DNA from: Pelomyxa schiedti
Taxonomy: Eukaryota > Evosea > Pelobiontida > Pelomyxidae
Direction of reading: 5' to 3'
NCBI GenBank assembly: GCA_020536535.1
Contig: JAHLWZ010000625.1
Coordinates: 20,201 to 84,200, forward strand
DNA length: 64,000 nt
In this document: piece after piece, positions 44,133-53,977 of the stretch
Position numbering within the stretch: position 1 is the stretch's first letter
Layout: every line of letters begins with the position of its first letter
Program-made: the position numbers and the translations under genes
Notes under the pieces: generated by a model
Databases searched by the model: none
Told to the model about the DNA's origin: nothing
What the model saw: the letters and a program-made list of their open reading frames with translations, nothing else

Positions 44133-47100
44133 ATGAGCGGGGAAGAGAAGCACAAGTCGTCCAAGCACAGGCGCGAAAAGGAGGCAGCTCAGGCCGAAGA
44201 GGAAACAGAAACAGCAACTGCTGAAGCTACCACAGAACAAGATGATGTCACTGCAACCACCTCGGAACACAAGCACAAACACAGGCACCGCCACGAGAAG
44301 TCGGCAGAAGAGGAGACAGCGGCAGCCGCTGAAACCACAGCGGCCGCGGCCGAACCCGAGCCCGAGCCAGCACCCACCAAAACCGAGACGGAAACCGAAC
44401 CCGCGGCCGAGGAAGCCCCGGCGCCCAAGCGCAAGCACAAGCACCGCCACCACGACGACGAAGGCGCCGAGATGACGTCCACGTCCACTACGGCGTCGAG
44501 CAGCACCAAAGCCACGTCGACGATGCTTCCCCTGGGTGACACCGTAACCACCACTCTCAAGTTGGCGTACCAGCAGCCCGTATGTACGGGTTTGCTCGTC
44601 GACCTCGTCGGTTCATTGGGCTCTCCTTCTAGTAGTTCGACTACTACTACTTCTGCTGCTGCTACTTCTACTACCACTAGCACTAGCACTACCGCGTCCG
44701 CGTCGGCTTCGGTTTTGGCTACGTCCCCGGATGGCCTTTTGAGTGCTTCGCCGGGCGTTTTGAAGTGCTCGTCGCCGGGGCTTGTTGTGGGGCCAAAGCC
44801 AGCGGAGGAGCAGTTAGCGAAATTGCTGGCTGGAGTGAAGGTAAAGTTCGTAAGGCCGGAGAAGAGGAACAAGGCGGCTGTGAAGCCGATGAAGCTAGCA
44901 CAATGTGGCACAGCACAGTTTACTCTGATTTTGGGAAAAACTACGCATAGTATTCATTTCAGCTTATCGAATGTTTGGCTCCAATAACCTTTTTTTTTTT
45001 TTTTTTACAGTACCATTGAATATCGTTGGTGAAATTATGAAGGGTCAAAAAAGCGCAGTTTTCGAGCACGCCAATGCTTTGCATGCTATTCCACCAGACT
45101 CGGTGTGTTTCTTACATTTCATTTCTTCGTCTCTCACTATCTCTACAGGCCAATCTATCTTTCACAATCATATACAACAACTCTAAGGTTCTATCAACAG
45201 CCGATATCATTATGCCTGATGCTGAGTCGTACGACTTGTGGACAAATGCCTTGATTTATCTCGTTAGTCAAGAGAAAATAGGCAACCCAGAACTGAGGTC
45301 ATAATGATCGACGTCATTCACAAAAAAATTAAAACCGTATTCCTCCAGCTTCTATTCCCGTGTCTGGGGTGCTGTGAATAGTGGAGCTTTGTCCCCAAAG
45401 CAACTTTTCTCTGTGCTTCACAAGCTTAATTTTGATGCACCCCTTTCTTCAGTGAAAACTAAATTCAAAGTACCTGATATTCTCTTCTTTCAACGCTCAC
45501 ATGCCATCCAAGGAGTTCGACACTGACCATAATGGGCACATGGACTTCAATGAATTTTTGAATCTCATGCACGCACTTAGGGCTCGTCCAGAGATCCCTG
45601 CCATTCTTCAAGCACACTCAAATGGCAAAACAGATCTTCTTCCTAACGAGTTACAACACTTCCTCCTTACCGAACAGAAAGTGAGTTGCTAGGTGAAAAT
45701 TCGAGGATAAGTAATTGTACCCTAGGAATCACTTAGTGTTGAAGATTGCACGGAACTCATAAAGCTGTGGGGACCCCCAGGTGCCACTTCAATGAACATT
45801 GAATCTTTCGAGGCCTTCCTTACATCTCCTCAGAATGACGTCTTCAATCCCTTACTTTCCCAGTGAGTAGTTCCTGTGCAAGTAATTTCAACTGTTTTAT
45901 CTTTTCCAAGATCACACCAAGACATGAGCAAGCCTCTGTCTCAGTATTGGATTGCTAGTTCACATGTAAGAACATCATTCTGCCTCATCATTTTCTCTAA
46001 TCTGCGATAAGAATACATACATATTAGGAGACCAACTCAGAGGCCGAGCTTCTGTTGAAGCTTATATAAAATGCCTCAAAAAAGGCTGCAAGTGTATCGA
46101 AAGTACGGCCAACTGTTTGTTACTTAATGTCACACGATTTACATTTTCTAGTCGATGTTTGGGATGGTGAGGATGGTAATCCAATTGTAACACATGGTCA
46201 CACTCTGATGAAGCCAATCAAGGTTCAATTAAAAGGAATTTTTTGTAACTTATTTCTGGTCAGTTTGAAAATGTAATCAAAGTCGTTAACGAATATGCCT
46301 TCTTTGTATCACAGTATGTAATACAATCTCTTCCCCAAGTTGAGTGTGCAATAGATACCCAGTGACTCTATCCCTTGAGATACACACTTCGACGGAACAG
46401 CAAGTTAAAATGGCAGAAATTCTTAGAGGAGTTCTTGGGGGTAGCCACCTTCAAATTTCCTTCTACACCCGCCTTTTGCTTTTCCTCGAGTAGTAACTTA
46501 TCTTCTTTAGATAAAATCGGCCTAAGGCCAGCATCTCTTGGAGAGGCCCTTCCATCCCCGGGCGATTTGCTAAATAAAATTCTGGTAAGCTCCTCCAATG
46601 ATTTTCCTTGCTGACTTTGCCAAGATAAAAGGACGTGTGTTGCCACCAGACGAGGCATTAGCCAAGATAGCTGAGAAGTAAGTGCCTCATAAAATCGTTG
46701 TACATACCTTACTTCAAAACAGCAAGAAAAAAGCTGAGGAGGAAGAAAGGAAAGCCAAATCAGGAAGCAGGTAAACCCTTTCATCTCATTCTCGTCTCTT
46801 ATCTATCCCAGCAAAGGAGACAAAAAAGCCCCCAAGGGAGAGTAAGTAGATTGGCGCTCAACATTGCCATTTAACTGTTGTTTAAGTAAAAAAGCTAAAA
46901 AATCCCATGCTCTGGCGCCGGAGCTCTCTAATGTCACATTTTTCAAGTCGGGTTCAATCCCTGACTTGGAGGCAGCAATCAGTTCATACTTTTCCTTTCC
47001 TCTCATACCTTCTTAAAATTGTACAGCTACATGCTCTCCTTATGACATGTGTTCCTTCAGTGAATTGAAAGTTGCTAAGTTGACCACCTCTATGCCAGAC

Positions 47101-48123
47101 ACTGTTCTACGGTAGTGCTTTGACTTTGTTTGATTTATTTAACTTCTCTCAGATTCACTCATCAACATCTTCTACGCACATACCCCAAGGGCACAAGAGT
47201 GAACTCATCGAATTATGACCCAATCCCGTGCTGGAATCTCGGAGCCAATTTTGTTGCCTTGGTAATGTTAATGTTTTTTTTTGACTACCTAACAACATAC
47301 TCAAAAGAATTATCAAACTAGTTCAGAACCCGTATGTATCCTTGAAGTTTAAGTAAACTAATTTGGTGATGGGTGCAGATGTGGTTGAATACTGCCAAAT
47401 TCCGAGAGAATAGTACGGCCGGTTATCTACTTAAACCGCTTTACATGCGCGAAACCATGGGCTTCACACCACAGACTCCACTTAAGACGACTCGTTTTAC
47501 AAACCTTGTCGTTAGAGTAAGTTCCGCTCTTTTCCCCAGTTTACAGTAATTGTTAATGCAGGTTCTGAGTGCCAGACAGCTACCCAAGTATTCTGGGTCT
47601 GCAAAGGTTGATCATAATTGTTCATTACTTTCAATTCCAACTTGTCTGTCAATAAGGGTGAAGTAATTGACCCGTTTGTTGTGTTGAGCATTTGCGGTGT
47701 TCCTCAAGATAGTGCAGAGAAGAAAACCAAAACAATAAGTATGAAACAGTACATTTGTTACGCAATCTTAACCAGATTTCAGTGAATAATGGATTCAGTC
47801 CTTCGTGGGAAGAAACCTTTGAATTCCCTCTGACAGCCCCAGAACTAGACATTTTGCTTATCAAGGTTGAAGACTGGGACCAAGTTGGCCGCCCCAATAA
47901 GTATCTCCCCGTTACCCCAAACAAACTGTATTCATTCTATTACAGAGTGGCACACTATGCCGTACCAGTTCACTGTATAAGGTATTCTTTATCACTGAAG
48001 AAAATTCTATCACGCAAATAAAAATTTTTCCCTAGGCCTGGATATCGCTGTGTACCACTATTTGACAACACAGACACACCAACACCCCTCAGTAACTTAT
48101 TCTGCCACTTCTCCTTCTCCTAA
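44133..48123 (+). CDS. Phosphoinositide-specific phospholipase C (PLC-delta type)
   Basis: Hydrolyses PIP2 to IP3 and diacylglycerol in Ca2+ signalling. The N-terminal 230 residues are low complexity (His/Lys/Glu, then Ser/Thr). A PH domain follows ([35 protein letters not shown]), then EF-hands including [13 protein letters not shown]. The X box has [19 protein letters not shown] and [20 protein letters not shown], containing both catalytic His (SSHNT and GHTL), then [20 protein letters not shown] Lys-rich X-Y linker (KGDKKAPKG) precedes the Y box ([20 protein letters not shown] with [19 protein letters not shown]), and [18 protein letters not shown] leads to the C2 domain ([39 protein letters not shown]). 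It ends with a TAA at 48121. About twenty short introns are implied; boundaries were not all computed. Domain order is that of PLC-delta. Confidence 0.9.
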
Positions 48124-48162
48124 AAGCACCTTTTATTTTTATGTGAGAAACATCTTTACATA

Positions 48163-48602
48163 CAGTGGTTTGCAAAAGTCGTGAAAAATTATTTTCTAAA
48201 ACATTGTACTGGGCAGAGGAAGGGTGGTGTTGGCCGAGTCGCAGGCAACTCGTGTGTTGGAGCCCAAACAAGGAAGCCCCCTCCCTAACAACTTTCGTGG
48301 CATTTCTTTACTCATCAGAGAACCCGCGATTTTTAATTACGCATCGGGTTGCGGGCGTAACGACGATGGTGTAGAGTGACAACAGTTACGATGCACTGCA
48401 CCGTGGCCCGGTAACTGTGTCACTGGTGATCTCACAGAAAAACGTACACGAGCGGTGCACGATGCACAGCCTCGCTTTTGGCCAAATGTAGGCAACAAGC
48501 CCCCATGAAGACACCCCAACACCCGCGTCACAGACTGCCACACCAACACACGTAACTGCACCTGTTAACACACGAGTTGCCTGCGACTTTTGCAAACCAC
48601 TG
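48163..48602. mobile_element. Small inverted-repeat element (Tc1/mariner-like MITE)
   Basis: The outer 19 bp at 48163-48181 (CAGTGGT... AAGTCG) are an exact inverted copy of 48584-48602. The right arm continues inward (48568-48587, CACGAGTTGCCTGCGAC); its mate on the left is at 48241-48258, displaced by about 60 bp. The left arm therefore carries an extra segment (about 48182-48241) bounded by GTCG repeats. The CAGTGG...TTGCAAAAGT end and a TA before the left end are typical of Tc1/mariner termini; the right flank is GA, so a TA target duplication is not confirmed. No transposase is encoded. Length is about 440 bp. Confidence 0.75.
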
Positions 48603-48784
48603 GAACCGTAAAAAAAAACCTGCTGGCTATTTTGTTTAATTTGTATACGGGTATCTGTTGGACATGGCGAGCCAGGTAATGGAGATAACATTGGAATGAG
48701 GACTCACCAATAAAATCACTTCGGAGTGAAGGATCTTTCATTTTGTAATTTATAAGAGTGGGGCTGACCACACGAGGCGGCAGT

Positions 48785-48972
48785 GCAGTGCCTGGGCAAT
48801 CAGGAGAGCACCCAACTTGGCAACGGAGCAAGCCCCACCACCAAGCAGACACCCCCAACAACCCCACAAAAAATAAGTTTAATATCGATGCTACCCAATG
48901 GGCAGCTTTCAGATATTAAGCTGAAAAGAACAGATACTACACTTGATCTTAGCCAAAAGGCCGAGAAGGTAT
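48785..48972 (-). ncRNA. RNU2: U2 spliceosomal snRNA
   Basis: The minus strand starting at about 48972 reads AUACCUUCUCGGCC then UUUUGGCUAAGAUCAAG, the near-invariant U2 5' end. The branch-point recognition GUAGUA is at 48940-48935, followed by UAUCUGUUCUUUUCAGC. An Sm-site AUUUUUUG lies at 48874-48867, and GC-rich stem-loop sequence follows to about 48785. U2 pairs with the intron branch site in the spliceosome, fitting the intron-rich genes here. The 3' end is estimated from the family's length of about 190 nt. No U6-like or promoter motif was checked. The 5' end abuts the decayed ankyrin-like copy, so its promoter lies in that sequence. Confidence 0.93.
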
Positions 48973-49850
48973 GAAGAACAATTTCTCCTTTCCCTCGGAA
49001 GAGCCCCACCTCTCCTCTCACAACAATTATGGGCCGGAGCTGAAACTTTTCCAAGAACTCCATCTATTCACCCTTCTCTACAGAAAAGACCCTCGGCGTG
49101 CTGGGGTTCCGCTCGCCGTTGTCATCTCACGTGCCGTATGGGAATACGTGTTGTCATGGTTGATGCAGTCTACAACCGCCGTTTGGACCGACGAAGACGA
49201 GGCCACGGAACCCAGCAATGTGTTTTCCACATTGTCCCACCGAGTGGGAAAAACCTGTGCAAGTGGAAATTTGCAGGTATGTTAGGGAGCACATATGAAG
49301 GCAGGAGGTGAGTTCAGCCTGGTAATAACAGGAAGTTTGGCACTTGTTGAAGTGTGCAAAGCACTGAACGGATATGAAGACAACGTGGAGGGTGTCAAAT
49401 GGCTTCTAAACCATGCCGAAATGAAAGGTGTGGAAGAGAGTCTGGTTGAGAACCTGGTCAAAAAGAAAAACATCTCGACTGTGCCCCTGCTCCTCATTGA
49501 GAAGTTCCCAATCCCCGAATGAAGCTCCCAAAATTCTTGGTGTCTTGACAAGGTGAAGTATTTCGCAAGCCAAGATGATTACTTCCTTGTGCTCTATTTC
49601 CTAAGAGTTTTCTCCCTGGACATTGAGTTTCACTTGTTTCTATGGCCAAATTTCCGGACATCACACCGACTTTCGTCAAAGAGAAGCTCATGTACCTTGC
49701 ATGGTCTCTGGCCATTGCTCAGTACACAACGAGGTACTTCCCAGAGCTAACAACAGAGGATATTCTGGTTTATTGTTCAGCCCACGCCTCCTTCGAGTTC
49801 CCTGTTGGACGAGAACACTATCACGATTCTGCCAGAATCGGGGAAGGAAA
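48971..49850 (+). pseudogene. Decayed copy of the ankyrin-like family B
   Basis: Plus-strand segments LAVVISRAVWEYVLSWLMQS (about 49108), NVEGVKWLLNHAEM, LLLIEKFPIPE, and FPDITPTFVKEKLMYLAWSL with YFPELTTEDIL match the family B N-terminus, a repeat, and a C-terminal unit (compare FPTELTPQIVKKRFSKF at 9.9 kb). Only about 230 residues remain of roughly 700. The frame is broken by an in-frame TAG at about 49281-49283, a TGA at 49520-49522, and a frame change near 49640. Short unconventional introns could explain one break but not easily all, so I call it a pseudogene. It fills the space between U2 and tRNA-Pro. Confidence 0.55.
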
Positions 49851-49880
49851 AAAGCCCCAAAAACGAAACCAACAAAAATT

Positions 49881-49951
49881 GGGCTCTGCCCGGAATCGAA
49901 CCGGGGTCACTTGTACCCGAAACAAGTATTCTGCCACTAAACAACAGAGCC
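49881..49951 (-). tRNA. tRNA-Pro (anticodon CGG)
   Basis: The minus strand folds into a cloverleaf: acceptor GGCTCTG/CAGAGCC, D-arm GTTTAGTGGCAGAAT, anticodon stem CTTGT/ACAAG with loop TTCGGGT (anticodon CGG), and T-arm CCGGGT-type with GGTTCGATTCC. The sequence around the anticodon matches eukaryotic tRNA-Pro. There is no intron. The discriminator is C at 49881. Confidence 0.93.
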
Positions 49952-50053
49952 TTCTCAGACACAGAGAACGGACAGCGAAACAACCAAGCAAGCAGAAAAT
50001 CTTTTTTGTGAGGCGGCTTCCTGTTTACTTTCCGGTCGTGGGTCTTTGTGCAT

Positions 50054-50125
50054 GGCTCCGTAGTATAATGGTTAGTATGGGAGATTTTGGCTCTCTTGAT
50101 CTCAGTTCGATTCTGAGCGGGGCCA
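50054..50125 (+). tRNA. tRNA-Gln (anticodon TTG)
   Basis: Plus-strand cloverleaf: acceptor GGCTCCG/CGGGGCC, D-arm with TATAATGGTTAGTAT, anticodon stem GGAGA/TCTCT with loop TTTTGGC (anticodon TTG, reading CAA), T-arm CTCAG/CTGAG with TTCGATT, and discriminator A. There is no intron. It lies just upstream of the GPN1 start, in the opposite orientation to tRNA-Pro. Confidence 0.9.
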
Positions 50126-50200
50126 CAGTTCCTTTTTCTAGTACCCCTTTCGTTTGGATTCTTTGTTAATGATTCCGGGTCTCAGTTTTTGCAATCATCA

Positions 50201-52035
50201 ATGTCCAACACAGAGGGTTGCGGGGACGAACCGGAAGCCAAGACGGAGGCGCACCCACAATCGACCTGCACTACGACTCTCTCTGGTACGGGTACCACGG
50301 CCATCCCCGAGTCGCCTGGCACACCAACTACCCCAGGAGCGTCGCAGCCCCCAGCAACAACGACCACTACGACATGCACAACTTCCACGGCAGCCACAGA
50401 ACCCGGCGACGCGGCCACAACGCCGGCGAGTGGGAATTGTGGGTCGTCGAGCGCGGCTGCGGGCGCTGCCGATGGTGGGGGCATGCCAACCGTGTGTATT
50501 GTGATCGGAATGGCTGGAAGTGGTAAATCCACCCTCGTGCAGGTTCCTTTTTGTGATTTTATTTTATTTTATTTTTATTTTATTATTATTTTATTTTATT
50601 TTATTATTATTTTTTTCACTCAAAACACTAAACAGAGATTGGCATCACACCTTAGTAGTGAGGGGAAAAGACCGTATTGTATTAACCTTGACCCTGCTGT
50701 GACTTCTACACCTTTCCAGCTCAACATTGACATCAGAGACACTGTGAGATACAAGGAAGTGATGAGCCAGTGTGTTTGCCCCTTTCCTGCAAATTACTCC
50801 ATCTACGTTTCTGACAGAGGAATAAAACACAAAGATACTCCCTTGGCCCAAACGGTGCTATAATGACGTCGCTGAATTTATTTGCCACACGGTTTGACCA
50901 AGTAGTAAATTTCATTGAGAAAAGAGCACACGAACGAAAGTTTAATCTCCTTTCTCATTCTTTGTTCTCAAGTCATAAGATATGTGATTGTAGATACTCC
51001 AGGGCAGATAGAAGTTAGTCCCAGCACTCTAAATAGTAGTATATTGACGTGTGTAGGCTTTCACATGGAGTGCAAGTGGCACCATCATAACAGAATCCCT
51101 TGGATCAACTTTCCCAACTGTCATAGTTTATGTAGTTGATGTACCAAGGTGAAGTGGCACGGTGAGAAGCATTCGCAACTGTACTGACAATATGCAGATC
51201 AGTGGCCAACCCCTCAACTTTTATGGCCAATATGTTGTATGCTTGCAGTGTGATGTACAAGACGAGACTTCCACTAGTGCTGGCCCTCACAAAAACAGAT
51301 GTGGTATGCTTCTGTTCCACCCAGAAAACCTGTGTAAAATGGATAAGATGAGTGAAGCACTTGTTGTTGAGTGGATGAAAGACTTTGATGTCTTCCATCA
51401 AGCACTGAAGAGTGATACCAGCTACGCAAATGATTTGATGTGGTCAATGACCTTGGTACTTGACGAGTTCTACAATTCCTTGAGTGTGTGTACTTCCACT
51501 TTTTACCCTCTTGCAACTTACGAGACTTTCTAGTATGCCGCAGTATCATCAATCACAGGATCCGGTATGCCTGAATTCTTTGCGGCCGTGGACAAAGCCG
51601 TAATTGAATACAATACGTATGGTGCAGTAGTTTCCACATCCACATTTAAACATCACTTAGTACATATCTCCCCGAGATGAGAAAGCTTCAAGAAAAGAGG
51701 GTGTGTTCTGTTTCGAAGACGAAATCAAAGCCTCTCACATAAGTCTTTACAAAAGATGACTGAGAAGGCAAGACAGGAAGAGGCACAGCTGAGGAAACTC
51801 AAAGCTGACCTTGCCAAGAATAAAGCGAAATCCACAACGGCAGCTTCAACTTCACGCGCACACAGGCCAAGTGATGATGGGGAAGCTGAAGGAGAAGACT
51901 CCAGTGACCCAGAGACCGACAACGTTGATGAACGAGAAGAAGAAGGTAACCAAAATTATAATCCTTTTCACTTTCCATTCACTCACAAAAAAAGATGATG
52001 AACCAACAGAGAGTGCGTGGGATCACAATGACTGA
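50201..52035 (+). CDS. GPN1: GPN-loop GTPase 1
   Basis: Start at ATG 50201. A Thr/Pro-rich leader of about 90 residues precedes the G domain. Walker A/G1 is [15 protein letters not shown]. Then [20 protein letters not shown] with [12 protein letters not shown], the hallmark GPN loop [21 protein letters not shown]3 [12 protein letters not shown]4 TKTD in VLALTKTD, and [17 protein letters not shown]...[12 protein letters not shown], all close to GPN1/Npa3. The C-terminal part is Lys/Glu-rich coiled coil ([25 protein letters not shown]) and acidic at the end. GPN1 assists RNA polymerase II assembly and nuclear import. Introns of 40-70 nt split it, and one (about 50542-50636) contains a TTTTA microsatellite-like run. 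It ends with TGA at 52033. The long leader is unusual. Confidence 0.9.
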
Positions 52036-52188
52036 AAATATAAGATAAAGTAAAAAGTAATATGGTTTTTTTTTTTCTTGGTTTAGATACAACGCAGGAG
52101 TGGTGTTTGTTAAAATCAAAATCGTTGTCAAAACTGTGGTCCGCAAGCTTTGGAAAGAACAGTTCCATGAGCACCTCACCAAAATCGT

Positions 52189-53339
52189 TCAATGGTTGAA
52201 GGTGTCCTCCCATCGACGGAATACGGAAGTCAAACATTGAGAGGCAAGGTTATCTGTGGGGTTTGTTAATTTAAAAATGCAACATTCAGGTGATACTTAC
52301 ATTGACTTTTATTTTGCACCCAAGACCACGGCTTTGGGAGGAACGCCTTTCCGGCAGTATAGTGCGCAATGGATATGTCTACCCATTGTGGGCAATCACA
52401 TTGACTCACTTAGAAATGGTTCAAGAAAGGTTCTGTTGGAAATAGGATATACCATAGCCACCATACTTTGGATATGGAAGAGCAATCCAATCGGGAAAAG
52501 CGTATTGCAAAACTTCTTGGTCATTTGCAAAGTTTAGTACACCTTTGGATGATTCAGATAAACTGTTGGGAGGAAAAGAAATCACCATCTGATAGAAGTC
52601 CTGCCACAAAGTCAAAGGCTGTTCGAATTTGATTATGTTTTGATTTGCCAGGTTTGAATATCATAACTCCACTGTTCAGAGATGTTGCCTTTTGCTCGCA
52701 AGAACCTTTCTGTTGGTAAGATGGAAAGACTGGAGGTAGGAACCACCAGTATTTGGTTCAATTGCTGCAATGACTGTGTTTTTCGTATTTAAGTTAAAGA
52801 GTCCGTCAATGTTTGCGGTTACAAGTGTATCACTATCTAACCACACCTATCAAGGTGTTAACTTACTAAGAAAGAAATTTAGATGTACAATGCAATCAAG
52901 ATCCAAATCAAACGCATAGAACTTGGTGAAAGCATTTACCCACCTTTTCATCATCACCGGGAAGGAGTTGGGAACAGGAAAAAGGGCTGTCTGAATATGC
53001 GTTGATATCCCATTAAGTGATAAAGGCACCGCATAACAAAGTCATACCTCTTGGATGAGGCAACCTGCATTCTTCATCAATTCCCGTGAAATCACTGACA
53101 CATTACTTGAGACAAGAACAATTAATGGGTACCTAAGGGTAAAATCCAGCCGTTATATCACATTAAAGAGCCTTGTGTGTTGCACCTGGTATTAGTCATC
53201 TGTAAAGACTTTGCTAGGCTCAAAACACCCTTGTTTTTGTTTAGTTTTGTTTGTGTTGTTAAAAAAAGAAATAGGTTACCATGGCATACTGATCATTATC
53301 AGTGAGAGTAACATATGCAAACCGCTGATGATTTCCCAT
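52189..53339 (-). CDS. Family 8 glycosyltransferase (glycogenin/galactinol-synthase type)
   Basis: Start taken at ATG 53339 (MGNHQRFAYVTLTDNDQYAM), which begins the GT8 fold. Further exons read YPLIVLVSSNVSVISRELMK with NAGCLIQEV, and VWLDSDTLVTANIDGLFNL, the family's DxD metal-binding motif (LDSDT here) with the N-I-D-x-L-F continuation. Then NFANDQEVLQYAFPDWIALP and IAHYTAGKAFLPKPWSWVQN, the conserved HYxG-KPW end, and VFRRWEDTF before a TGA at 52189. GT8 enzymes move sugars from nucleotide donors and need Mn2+. It is close to glycogenin in the DxD region. A longer N-terminal exon upstream, through a CA-rich repeat, cannot be excluded. Introns are 40-90 nt. Confidence 0.8.
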
Positions 53340-53401
53340 CGCCTCTGTGCCTATCAAATGCAAGTAAGTGAAACACGTCATCACTGAAGTGCTTCCAGTA
53401 A

Positions 53402-53456
53402 ACACGCACACGCACACGCACACGCACACGCACACGCACGCGCACGCGCACACGCA
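53402..53456. repeat. CACACG/CGCACG microsatellite
   Basis: About 55 bp of alternating pyrimidine-purine repeat (CACACG and CGCACG units) just upstream of the GT8 start. Alternating CA/CG tracts can adopt Z-DNA. It also creates open frames rich in Arg-Val or His-Thr that are not genes. Confidence 0.9.
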
Positions 53457-53810
53457 AAACCAAACCAGGGAAGCCCTTCAGACCTGTGGCAGGTGGTACA
53501 TTGACAGGGGTAATGAGGGGCTGGTAGTGCACAAGAAGCACGAACGTGATCACCTGCGCACCAACAACAGTCGCGCACAACGATCGGAACCCACACCTAC
53601 ACCCCGTGGCTGTAGATCAATACAGATTTTAGAGGCGATCGCGAGAAGGAAATCTGTTGTCTGTTGAGGACTTCTGGCTCCACTGTTTGGGCGCTCCAAA
53701 CAATTTGGTGGAAGGAGCCCCCTTGGGTCCCCACCCATCGTGCATCATTGCGGGGGCTCTTTCTTCGACTCCTCAGAGCTTGTGGGACTGAGATCTGATC
53801 ACACTCGAGG
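53457..53810. other. Divergent spacer between GT8 and the ankyrin-BTB-bromodomain gene
   Basis: No supported gene. It contains the promoters of two divergently transcribed genes. Open frames here overlap on both strands without domain similarity. Confidence 0.5.
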
Positions 53811-53936
53811 ATGATGAGCGACGATGGCAGTGTGCGGTCGGGCAGCTTGGTGGCGAGTGCGCTGTGTCGCGCAGCGAACGCTGGTGACTCCGCGAAGTTA
53901 ATCGCGAACATGAGGTTACCAAACACCGACGGTTTG

Positions 53937-53977
<41 letters not shown>

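Noticed and set aside
53402-53456. Arg-Val or His-Thr repeat protein segment
   Set aside because: Only an open-frame effect of the CACACG/CGCACG microsatellite.
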